From Ruminobacter sp964520475 (GTDB lineage Bacteria > Pseudomonadota > Gammaproteobacteria > Enterobacterales > Succinivibrionaceae): DNA of 20,193 nucleotides. The stretch lies in contig CAZFNS010000021.1 in NCBI GenBank assembly GCA_964520475.1, forward strand, positions 1-20,193. The letters run 5' to 3'. A program made the position numbers and the translations under genes. The notes beneath the pieces are model-generated. The model saw only the letters and a list, made by a program, of their open reading frames with translations. It ran no database searches and was not told where the DNA came from. Within the stretch, counting starts at the first letter, position 1. Every line of letters begins with the position of its first letter. Positions 6,976 through 14,098 of the stretch are shown here, piece by piece.

Positions 6976-9774
6976 ATGGACAAGGATCGCGACGCTTACG
7001 ACCCGGAGAACGCCGGGGACGGGCAGCCTCGCCGCGCCGCGGCGCGGACGGACGGCGGGGAAGGCGGGGGAGCCCCGTCCGGCGCCGGGGGAGCCTTCGC
7101 CGGGGCGGTCATGCTCGCCGAGCCGGAGTGGGACCGGGATCGGTTCGTCCGGGATCTGCGCGAGAAGTGGGGCGTCGCCGGCGCGGAGGCGCCCGCGCCG
7201 GGCGGGGACGACGGCCGCCCCGTCGTCCTGAGCTTCCGCGGCATGGCCCTGGCGGCGGAGTTCATCCCGGGCCGCGTCCCGGACGCCCTGGCCGAAGGCT
7301 GCGCCGAAAACGACTTCATGTGGCCGGAAGCCCCGGCCGCGGCCGCGGCGCATAAGGCCCACGTCTTCGCGGTCGTCCCGGGCGGCGGGGAGAACCCGAT
7401 CGAGCGGGCCAAACTGCTCGTCGCGGCCCTGGCCGCGCTCTGCGGGCAGCGGGGAGCCCTGGGCGTCTTATACGCGGGCTCGGCGTTCGAGCCCCGGTTC
7501 TACGAGGCCGGCGCCGCCATGATAAAAGAGGGCAGGCTGCCCGTTTACAACCTGATCCGCTTCGACGTTTACCGCGGCGGGGACGGCCTGAACGCCTGCA
7601 CCCGCGGCATGGACGCGTTCGGCGCGGAAGAGCTCGAGGTGGTCGGTTCCGAAGCCGATCCGGCGGAGCTGCGGGAATTTCTGGCCCGCGCCGCCGCCTG
7701 GGCGCTGGAGAACGGCGCGGAGTTCCGCGACGGCGGGAGCGTCTCGTTCGGCGGGGAGGAACGGTACGCGATCGCCCGGGGCCCGGGCGTGTCCCTGCCG
7801 GAGGAGGTGACGACCGTCAAAATCTCTTACGAGGGGCAAGGATCCCGCGCTCGGGAACGCTATACCCCCGAGGAAAGGGAAGCGATCGAAAAACACATCG
7901 AACGGTACTTCGGCCCGCCCGAAAACGCGATCCGCGATTTGCTTTCCCCGGATATCCGCACGGACGTCCTCACGGTGCCGCCGCGGGAGGGACGGAACTG
8001 CCTGACCCTGGTCACCGCGGGCATGGGCGCCCGCCGGATGAACGTGCCGGCGGAACTCGCGGACCGCGGGCTCGAGCGGGCGGAACTCGTCGTCGCCCTG
8101 CCCGCGGACTGGAAGCTCGACCGGGAGTCCCTGAAGGACGAGCGCCGGTGCTGGCCGGTCCGCCTGCTGCAAAGCCTGGCCCGCCTGCCGCTCGAGGGCG
8201 ACGCCTGGCTGGGCCTCGGCCATACCGTGGAGAACGGCGGGCCTTTCGCGGAAAACACGAAGTTCTGCGCCGTCCTGCTGATCGGCCCGCAGGGCGCGGC
8301 GGAAGGCGCCGGGGTCTGCGTCCTGCCGGGCGGGGAGAAGGTGAACTTCTATCAGGTCATCCCGCTCTACTGGGACGAAACGGAGTATAAACTGGCGCAC
8401 GACGCGGCCGCCCTGCTGGAAAAGATGGAGGGCATGACCTTCGTCGCCGACCCCGGCCGCCCGTCCGCCCTGGCGCGGAGCGCGGCCGAAAACGGCGATT
8501 TCGACGGCCCGATGGACGACGCTTCCTGGCACCTCGAAGACATCGAAAAGAAGAAACTGCCCGTCGATCCCCTGAGCGCATACAGCCATATGGCGATCTG
8601 GCTGCGCTGGTGCCTGGAGCGCGACCTGATGAGCCCCGGCTTCCTCACGGAGCACGGCGAGGCGATCCGCCGGATCAGAGCCGATCCCGCCCGCTCCGGC
8701 CTGCGGGAATTTATCCGGGACGAACTCGGCGGACTGCTTGAAGGCCCGATGTTCGGCGGGCGGGGCCGGGCCTTCGCCGGGTACTACTACAACAGCCCGG
8801 TCGCCCCGTACTTTCCCTCCGATATCGACGACTACGCCCTGAAATATTTCGGGCCGGCCCGCTACCATTCCGGCGAGTTCCGGGACGAGGCGTACCTGTT
8901 CGTCCCCTTCGACGAAAACTACTACCGGGACATGGCGAAGGTGATCGACGAACGCTTCGCGAACTGGCTGGGTCAGGAAATCGACGGGGACACCCTGGAG
9001 CCCTCCGCCGTCGCGCTGGCCCTCAGGGCGTATCTGGGCTGCGAGTGCGAATATTTTCCCTCCATGGCGGACGACGACCCCGTCGCGTCGGCGTACGGCT
9101 ACGCGCGGCGCGAGGCGCCCCGCGAGGGCTTCGTCCCCGTGCTCGTCAGGGCGGACGACGAGACGCTCCTCGAGAGTCTGGTGATCAACGCCGATCCGGA
9201 TCATGAAAACGACCCGCGGAAATTCGATCCGGAAGCCGTGGCGGCGTACCGGAGGGAAACGCTGGCCGCCCCCGTCGCCGGCGGGGAGGACGCGCTCGCG
9301 GAACTGCGGGAGCTGCGCGCCGCGGAAGCCGGCGACGACGGCGCGGACCGGGAGGAAGAATTCCCCGGGGAAATGACGGGCGGTTCCGCCGCGGACCGCC
9401 TGGCGAGCTACTGGAACGAGGAAACGGACATGACGCATCCCCTCATTCTGGCCAAAATACCGGTAAAGAACCCCTGGGAGATCTTCGCCTACCTGCCCTT
9501 CGGAAATTGGAACGACTGCCCCGACACGCCGGAACTGACCGCGGTCGCTAAATACTGGTTCAAAAAGTACGGCGCCGTGCCCGCCGTCGTGAGCGGCGAC
9601 GGGCTGGAGTTCGTGCTCCCGGCGCCCGTTCCGGAAGAGGAGGCCGCTGAGCTCGCGGAGGAGCAGCGCGCCTTCTGCCCGGACGTGCTCGACGATTATC
9701 CGAAGGACGCGGGCGCCGGCGCGCTGGCCGACTCCCTGCGGCAGTCGGTCGTCTGGCGCTTCCGGTGGAGATGA
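6976..9774 (+). CDS. Four-domain polyimmunity-type protein (DUF4261, SUFU, DUF7832, DUF4253)
   Basis: A 932-residue cytosolic protein with no signal peptide or membrane segment. It starts at ATG with AAGGAG nine bases upstream. Residues 1-43 are a low-complexity tail. Residues about 44-285 look like DUF4261. About 305-485 match the bacterial Suppressor-of-fused fold (GLGHTVENG at 413-421; FYQVIPLYWDETEYKL at 458-473). About 513-662 resemble DUF7832 (DDASWHLED at 514-522, YSHMAIWL at 536-543). About 690-930 match DUF4253 (FAYLPFGNWNDCPD at 837-850, KYWFKKYGAVPAVVS at 859-873, EEQRAFCPDVLD at 895-906), with an Ala/Glu-rich insertion near 765-815. SUFU-like and related domains are known immunity modules of polymorphic toxin systems, and fusions of several are called polyimmunity proteins. 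No toxin is adjacent, so the function is inferred from domains. It could also be a general stress or phage-defence scaffold. Confidence 0.75.
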   Translation: MDKDRDAYDPENAGDGQPRRAAARTDGGEGGGAPSGAGGAFAGAVMLAEPEWDRDRFVRDLREKWGVAGAEAPAPGGDDGRPVVLSFRGMALAAEFIPGRVPDALAEGCAENDFMWPEAPAAAAAHKAHVFAVVPGGGENPIERAKLLVAALAALCGQRGALGVLYAGSAFEPRFYEAGAAMIKEGRLPVYNLIRFDVYRGGDGLNACTRGMDAFGAEELEVVGSEADPAELREFLARAAAWALENGAEFRDGGSVSFGGEERYAIARGPGVSLPEEVTTVKISYEGQGSRARERYTPEEREAIEKHIERYFGPPENAIRDLLSPDIRTDVLTVPPREGRNCLTLVTAGMGARRMNVPAELADRGLERAELVVALPADWKLDRESLKDERRCWPVRLLQSLARLPLEGDAWLGLGHTVENGGPFAENTKFCAVLLIGPQGAAEGAGVCVLPGGEKVNFYQVIPLYWDETEYKLAHDAAALLEKMEGMTFVADPGRPSALARSAAENGDFDGPMDDASWHLEDIEKKKLPVDPLSAYSHMAIWLRWCLERDLMSPGFLTEHGEAIRRIRADPARSGLREFIRDELGGLLEGPMFGGRGRAFAGYYYNSPVAPYFPSDIDDYALKYFGPARYHSGEFRDEAYLFVPFDENYYRDMAKVIDERFANWLGQEIDGDTLEPSAVALALRAYLGCECEYFPSMADDDPVASAYGYARREAPREGFVPVLVRADDETLLESLVINADPDHENDPRKFDPEAVAAYRRETLAAPVAGGEDALAELRELRAAEAGDDGADREEEFPGEMTGGSAADRLASYWNEETDMTHPLILAKIPVKNPWEIFAYLPFGNWNDCPDTPELTAVAKYWFKKYGAVPAVVSGDGLEFVLPAPVPEEEAAELAEEQRAFCPDVLDDYPKDAGAGALADSLRQSVVWRFRWR

Positions 9775-9778
9775 CGGG

Positions 9779-9794
9779 GGAACGGGCCCGTTCC
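9779..9794. repeat. Perfect 16-base palindrome after the polyimmunity gene
   Basis: GGAACGGGCCCGTTCC reads the same on both strands and lies five bases after the stop codon. No T-run follows, so it is not a standard terminator. It could be an mRNA end structure or a protein-binding site. Confidence 0.5.
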
Positions 9795-9826
9795 GGCGCA
9801 GGACGGGCCGCGGCGGGGCAAAAGAC

Positions 9827-9860
9827 AAAAAAAGACAAGCCGCGCGGGGCGCGGCCTGTC
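9827..9860 (-). terminator. Intrinsic terminator, best oriented for minus-strand transcripts
   Basis: GACAAGCCGCG pairs with CGCGGCCTGTC (9834-9860) with one wobble. An A7 run at 9827-9833 becomes a U-run when read on the minus strand. It would end transcripts coming from the lipoprotein gene, although the 100-N gap lies between them. On the plus strand its tail is poor, though it may still slow readthrough from the polyimmunity gene. Confidence 0.7.
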
Positions 9861-9897
9861 CGTTCTGCGCGGCTTTACGCGGCGTCGCGGCGCGGCC

Positions 9898-9997
9898 NNN
9901 NNNNNNNNNNNNNNNNNNNNNNNNNNNNNNNNNNNNNNNNNNNNNNNNNNNNNNNNNNNNNNNNNNNNNNNNNNNNNNNNNNNNNNNNNNNNNNNNN
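9898..9997. other. Second scaffold gap of 100 N
   Basis: A placeholder gap. Unlike the first, its flanks share no direct overlap, so sequence of unknown length may be missing between the polyimmunity gene and the lipoprotein gene. Confidence 0.95.
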
Positions 9998-10032
9998 CTC
10001 CGCGGAAAGCGGGCCGCCCGCGCCGGCTCTGC

Positions 10033-10614
10033 CTACAGGGGACGGTATTTATCGTAGTCGCGGGTCCGGATGCACTCGGACATCGTCGAGATCCACTGCT
10101 GCGCCTCGTCCCGGTAATACTGCACGTCCTGTTGCGGTATCGTGTTGCCGAAAACGACTTCGGTTTTCATCGGCAGCCTCTCGCCGGTATAAGGATCTTC
10201 GTCGACGATGAGGGGCTCCGCCACGTTAATCTGGATTTCACTCAGCGAAATCGTGGCCTTCTTCCTGTCCTCGCTTAAGGCAAAGTCCAGCATCGCCACG
10301 GGATGTTCCTGATCCACGTAAGAAACGCCGGGGCAGGATATCCTGTGATGTAAAGAGACGCTCTGGAAGATACGCTTGGTCTTGCCGAAACCTGGCGTTA
10401 CCAGACTTCCCGTGAGTTTGGTCATGCATTCATAGGCGGCCTTGGCCGTGCCGTCCGGATCGGTTACGTCGAACGTTTCCGAAAAAGTTTCGTCGAAGGC
10501 CGTCAGATCCGCTTCCGTGCACGCCGGGCCGGACAGCTGCGCGAAATCGCCGAGCGCGACGCATCCCCCCGCGAACAGCGCGCCGCACGCGACTGCGGCG
10601 GTCAATACTTTCAT
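10033..10614 (-). CDS. Small lipoprotein of unknown function
   Basis: A 193-residue protein beginning MKVLTAAVACGALFAGGC. The lipobox FAGGC gives a lipidated Cys18 after signal peptidase II cleavage. The mature part has Cys32, Cys63, Cys94 and Cys181, an even number that could form two disulfides in the periplasm. Residues about 100-155 alternate hydrophobic and polar residues as in beta strands. No domain family is recognised. The start is placed at the ATG at 10612-10614, where GAGGT lies upstream on the minus strand; the frame stays open further but that part has no coding character. It is transcribed divergently from the TetR gene. Confidence 0.75.
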   Translation of the reverse strand: MKVLTAAVACGALFAGGCVALGDFAQLSGPACTEADLTAFDETFSETFDVTDPDGTAKAAYECMTKLTGSLVTPGFGKTKRIFQSVSLHHRISCPGVSYVDQEHPVAMLDFALSEDRKKATISLSEIQINVAEPLIVDEDPYTGERLPMKTEVVFGNTIPQQDVQYYRDEAQQWISTMSECIRTRDYDKYRPL

Positions 10615-10918
10615 ATATTTACCTCGCTTATGCAGTTGTGAAATTCGGGCGCGTAAATAAATTGTCTTTTTAAAAGCGCCTTGGGACATTTTACTTTGCC
10701 GGCGGGACAAAAGCCAAAACCCCCGCTTCGCGAAGGTGATCGTTGTCCGAAAGTTTTTTCCGCTCAGGGGGGTCAAATCCCACGGGTGCCGCGCTCCCGC
10801 CCGCGTCCGGGCGTCCCGGCCGCGCGGGGAGCGCCGCGGCGGAACCGGGCGTTCACGCCGGATTTTCCCGCCCGTTTGCGCGCGGTGTGATCGTTCTGAC
10901 ATGACGTCAAAACAAATA
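10615..10918. other. Divergent intergenic region
   Basis: About 300 bases between the lipoprotein gene and the TetR promoter with no supported gene. The part next to the lipoprotein gene is AT-rich near 10650-10700. The perfect palindrome TGACGTCA at 10902-10909 sits ten bases upstream of the TetR -35 and is a candidate operator. No convincing minus-strand promoter could be chosen. Confidence 0.5.
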
Positions 10919-10948
10919 TTGACGGCGCGCCGGCGCGGATTGTATAAC
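10919..10948 (+). promoter_or_regulatory. Sigma70-type promoter of the TetR operon
   Basis: TTGACG at 10919-10924 and TATAAC at 10943-10948 are 18 bases apart, each one mismatch from consensus. The start site would be near 10955, giving a leader of about 64 bases before the TetR gene. TetR-family proteins commonly control their own promoter, and TGACGTCA lies just upstream. Confidence 0.7.
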
Positions 10949-11018
10949 TGTCTGTATCGTTACGGCCCGCGGCGGCTGCCGCCGGGCCGGGGAGAGCGGG
11001 AACGGGAAAGGGGGCATA

Positions 11019-11660
11019 ATGCCGAAAGGATCGCCGGAGCTGCGGGACGCCCGCATGGAAGAGATAGTCAACGCGTGCGAAAAACTCTACCGGACCATGA
11101 GTTTCAAAGAGATCACGATCAAGGAGATCGGGAACGCCACCAGCTTCACCCGCACCTCCATCTACAATTATTTCCGGACCAAAGAGGAGATTTTCCTGGC
11201 GCTGCTGAAGCGGGAGTACGACCTCTGGAACGCTTCCCTCAGAGAGGTCATGGCGGCGCGCGCGGCGATGACGAAGGACGAATTCGCCGACGCGCTCGCG
11301 CGGTCCCTCGCGGAGCGCGCCCAGCTGCTCAAGATCCTGTCCATGAACCACTACGACATGGAGACCGGCAGCCGCCCGGAGCACCTGGTCCGCTTCAAGG
11401 TGACGTACGGGGAGTCGCTCCGGACGGTGCGGGCGGGCCTCGACAAATATTTTCCCGCCATGACCGCCGCGGACAAGGAGAATTTCATCTACACGTTTTT
11501 TCCGTTCATGTTCGGCATCTATCCGTACACCTTCGTCACGGAGAAGCAGAAGATCGCGATGGAAAAGGCGGGCGTAAATTACGCGTTCATGAGCATTTAC
11601 GAGATTACTTACAACTGCGTCGGCAAATTGCTGAACGCCCGGGAGGATAAAGAGACATGA
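11019..11660 (+). CDS. TetR/AcrR-family transcriptional regulator
   Basis: A 213-residue regulator. Residues about 12-60 are the DNA-binding domain; the helix-turn-helix runs through ITIKEIGNATSFTRTSIYNY (32-51) followed by FRTKEEIF, a textbook TetR pattern. Residues about 65-205 are an all-helical ligand-binding and dimer domain with a Phe/Tyr-rich stretch (FIYTFFPFMFGIYPY), suggesting a hydrophobic or aromatic ligand. AAAGGGGG precedes the ATG. Its last bases overlap the start of the flavoprotein gene (ATGA), so both are made together and the flavoprotein is the likely regulated partner. Confidence 0.92.
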   Translation: MPKGSPELRDARMEEIVNACEKLYRTMSFKEITIKEIGNATSFTRTSIYNYFRTKEEIFLALLKREYDLWNASLREVMAARAAMTKDEFADALARSLAERAQLLKILSMNHYDMETGSRPEHLVRFKVTYGESLRTVRAGLDKYFPAMTAADKENFIYTFFPFMFGIYPYTFVTEKQKIAMEKAGVNYAFMSIYEITYNCVGKLLNAREDKET

Positions 11661-12190
11661 GGATTGTCATCGTAAAAGGGAGCCCGCACAGGAACGGCTC
11701 GTCGAACATGCTGGCGGGGCGGTTCGCGGACGGAGCCCGGGAAGCGGGGCACGAGATCGTCGAGATCGACGCGGCGCACCTGAACATCCGCCCGTGCCTC
11801 GGGTGCGATCACTGCGGCATGGACGGGCCCTGCGCCCAGCGGGACGACCTCCCGGCAATCCGGGATGCGTTGCTTTCGGCCGATCTGGCGGCGTTCGTCA
11901 CCCCGGTCTACTATTTCGGGATGTCGGCGCAGCTCAAAACGGTCATCGACCGCTTCTACAGCTACACCCTGAAGCTTTCGGCGAAGCGCCTGCAGACCGT
12001 GCTCATCGCGGCCGCGTGGGACACGGACCCGGACGTGATGCCGTACCTGCTCGGCCACTACCGGAAGCTGTGCCGCTACATGCATTTCACCGACAGGGGC
12101 CAGGTACTGGGCACGGGCTGCGGCACCCCGGCCATGACGCGGAACAGCCCGCACCTGCGGGAAGCCTACGAGCTCGGCAAATCGTTGTGA
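11657..12190 (+). CDS. Iron-sulfur-flavoprotein-like NAD(P)H-dependent oxidoreductase
   Basis: A 177-residue flavodoxin-fold protein. The phosphate loop is GSPHRNGSS (8-16) and the flavin-binding segment is TPVYYFGMSAQLK (82-94). Four cysteines, Cys47, Cys50, Cys53 and Cys59, have the CX2CX2CX5C spacing known from Isf-type proteins, where a compact motif holds a 4Fe-4S cluster next to FMN. It is shorter than classical Isf, and related flavodoxin-family reductases share the motif, so the cluster is likely but not certain. Expected role: cytosolic electron transfer or reduction of quinone or aromatic compounds. It overlaps the TetR gene by four bases. Confidence 0.85.
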   Translation: MRIVIVKGSPHRNGSSNMLAGRFADGAREAGHEIVEIDAAHLNIRPCLGCDHCGMDGPCAQRDDLPAIRDALLSADLAAFVTPVYYFGMSAQLKTVIDRFYSYTLKLSAKRLQTVLIAAAWDTDPDVMPYLLGHYRKLCRYMHFTDRGQVLGTGCGTPAMTRNSPHLREAYELGKSL

Positions 12191-12242
12191 CGGCGGCACG
12201 GCGGCGGGGGAGCCCCGTCCGCCGGCCGCGGAGGACAGGAAC

Positions 12243-13253
12243 ATGAAATACGTAAAACTCGGCAAATCGGATTTAAACGTCTCCCGGATCTGCATGGGCT
12301 GCATGGGCTTCGGCGACGCCGCCACCGGGCAGCACAGCTGGACGCTGGACGAGGAGCGGACCAGGGAGATCGTTAAGCACGGCCTGGATCTGGGGATCAA
12401 CTTCTACGACACCGCGATCGTCTACCAGAACGGCTCGAGCGAGCGGTACGTGGGGAAGGCGCTCAGGGATTTCGCGAAACGCGACGACTTCGTGATCGCG
12501 ACCAAGTTCACCCCGCGGACCCAGGACGAGATCGACGCGGGGATCGACGGGCGGAAGCACGTGGAGAACTACCTCGACCGGAGCCTGCAAAACCTCGGCC
12601 TCGATTACGTGGACCTCTACATTTACCACATGTGGGACTACCACACCCCGATGGAAGAGGTCATGGAAGGCCTCGACCGGGCCGTGAAGGCGGGCAAGAC
12701 CCGGTATATCGGCATCTCCAACTGCTTCGCGTGGCAGCTCGCCAAGGCGAACTTTTTCGCGCGGGAAAACGGCCTTACCGAATTTATCTCCGTGCAGGGG
12801 CACTACAACCTCATCGCCCGCGAGGAAGAGCGGGAGATGGCTCCCTTCTGCCGGGACCAGAACATCGCCATGACCCCGTACAGCGCGCTGGCGGCGGGGC
12901 GGCTCTCCCGCCGGCCCGGCGAGACCTCGAAGCGGCTCGCCGAGGACGCGTACGCCAGATTCAAGTACGACGCCACCGCGGAGGCCGACGGGAAGATCAT
13001 CGCCCGCGTGGCCGAGCTGGCGGACAAGAGGGGCGTTTCCATGACGGAGATCGCGCTCGCCTGGCTCCTCACGAAAGTCGCCTCCCCCGTGGTCGGCGCC
13101 ACCAAATTCTCCCACGTCGACGGCGCCGCCAGGTCCGTCGATCTGGAGCTGGGCGCGGACGAGATCGCCTACCTGGAGGAGCTCTACGTGCCGCACGCCC
13201 TCGCCGGCGTGATGGCGCAGAACGGCAAGCAGAAAGCCGGGAACGTGGTTTAA
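12243..13253 (+). CDS. Aldo/keto reductase
   Basis: A 336-residue TIM-barrel NADPH oxidoreductase. The catalytic tetrad is visible as Asp56 and Tyr61 (FYDTAIVY), Lys88 (IATKF) and His129 (YIYHMW). The length and the opening VKLGKSDLNVSRICMGCMGFG fit the subfamily of YajO- or YhdN-like reductases rather than the shorter diketogulonate-reductase type found later in the window. A GGAGG-type site lies just before the ATG. The gene is 52 bases after the flavoprotein gene, so it probably belongs to the TetR-controlled operon and reduces an aldehyde or ketone; the substrate is unknown. Confidence 0.9.
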   Translation: MKYVKLGKSDLNVSRICMGCMGFGDAATGQHSWTLDEERTREIVKHGLDLGINFYDTAIVYQNGSSERYVGKALRDFAKRDDFVIATKFTPRTQDEIDAGIDGRKHVENYLDRSLQNLGLDYVDLYIYHMWDYHTPMEEVMEGLDRAVKAGKTRYIGISNCFAWQLAKANFFARENGLTEFISVQGHYNLIAREEEREMAPFCRDQNIAMTPYSALAAGRLSRRPGETSKRLAEDAYARFKYDATAEADGKIIARVAELADKRGVSMTEIALAWLLTKVASPVVGATKFSHVDGAARSVDLELGADEIAYLEELYVPHALAGVMAQNGKQKAGNVV

Positions 13254-13277
13254 AGGGGTCCGCGCCGGCAGGCGCGG

Positions 13278-13321
13278 CCCGCCGCGGCTCCGCGGCGGGG
13301 CGGCCCGGAGGTTTTTCCGGG
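13278..13321 (+). terminator. Hairpin pair, possible terminator
   Basis: CCCGCCGCGG/CCGCGGCGGG (13278-13299) is followed by CCCGGA/TCCGGG (13304-13321) with T-residues only in its loop. The stems are strong but there is no trailing U-tract, so efficient termination is doubtful. They lie between the aldo/keto reductase gene and the flavodoxin gene. Confidence 0.35.
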
Positions 13322-13394
13322 CGCCCGGAAGCGGCGCGGGGCGGACGGCAAACGTCGGTTTACATATAAGTACATAAGCGAGGAAGACAAAAAA

Positions 13395-14090
13395 ATGAAC
13401 ATTAAAAAACTTATGACGATTTTTCTGGCGGCCGTTATGACGGTGTCGCTTTCCGCCTGCGGCGAGGCGAACGGGGAGGGGGAGGCCGCGGGGGCGGCTC
13501 CCGCCGCGCCCGCGGAGACGGCCGCGGCCGAAACTTCCGGGGCGGGCGCCGCCGAAGCCGGAACGGCGGGCGAGGCGGCTCCGGCCGCCGCGGACGCCGC
13601 CGCGCCGGGCGGCAAGATCCTGGTCGCCTACTTCTCGGCGACCGGCAACACCGCGGCCGTGGCCAAGACGGCGGCGGAGCGGCTCGGGGCGGATCTTTTC
13701 GAGATCGTCCCCACCGTTCCCTACAGCGCGGCCGACCTGGACTACCGCGACGCCAAGAGCCGCTCCTCGGTCGAGAACGCCGACCCGAAGGCGCGTCCCG
13801 CCGTGGCGGGAACGGTGGCCGACATGAACGCCTACGGCGCCGTGCTGATCGGCTACCCGATCTGGTGGGGCAAGGCGCCGCGGGTCGTGAGCACCTTCGT
13901 CGAAAGCTACGATTTCACCGGTAAGAAGCTGGTTGCCTTCGCCACCTCCGCGAGCAGCCCCTTCGGCTCGAGCGACGCGGACCTCCGGGCCGCCGCGGCC
14001 GGCGCGACCTGGCTCGACGGGCGCCGCTTCCCGGAAAAGCCGACGGACGCCGAGGTGACGGCGTGGGCCGACGGCCTGGGCCTCAAGTGA
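13395..14090 (+). CDS. Exported lipoprotein flavodoxin
   Basis: A 231-residue protein. Residues 1-21 are a lipoprotein signal peptide ending in the lipobox LSAC, giving lipidated Cys22. Residues about 23-73 are an Ala/Glu/Pro/Gly-rich tether. Residues about 74-231 form a flavodoxin domain with the FMN phosphate loop FSATGNT (80-86) and the characteristic GYPIWWGKAPR segment, matching the Flavodoxin_4 type. It would sit anchored in the envelope outside the cytoplasm, which is unusual for flavodoxins; how FMN reaches it is not evident. The signal has a KK rather than a Tat twin-Arg motif. It lies eight bases upstream of the SUMF1-flavodoxin fusion, whose middle domain is its paralogue, so the two probably act together. 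Confidence 0.85.
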   Translation: MNIKKLMTIFLAAVMTVSLSACGEANGEGEAAGAAPAAPAETAAAETSGAGAAEAGTAGEAAPAAADAAAPGGKILVAYFSATGNTAAVAKTAAERLGADLFEIVPTVPYSAADLDYRDAKSRSSVENADPKARPAVAGTVADMNAYGAVLIGYPIWWGKAPRVVSTFVESYDFTGKKLVAFATSASSPFGSSDADLRAAAAGATWLDGRRFPEKPTDAEVTAWADGLGLK

Positions 14091-14098
14091 GGCGCGCG

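Noticed and set aside
7468..9828. A 786-residue minus-strand frame opposite the polyimmunity gene
   Set aside because: The plus-strand product has recognisable domains along its whole length. The minus frame has none.
10615..10902. N-terminal extension of the lipoprotein frame
   Set aside because: It would bury the signal peptide and lipobox about 100 residues inside the protein, and its composition is Arg/Pro-rich noise.
14063..14098. Earlier GTG start for the SUMF1-flavodoxin fusion
   Set aside because: It lies inside the preceding gene and adds twelve residues before the signal peptide. The GTG at 14099 gives a normal exported N-terminus.
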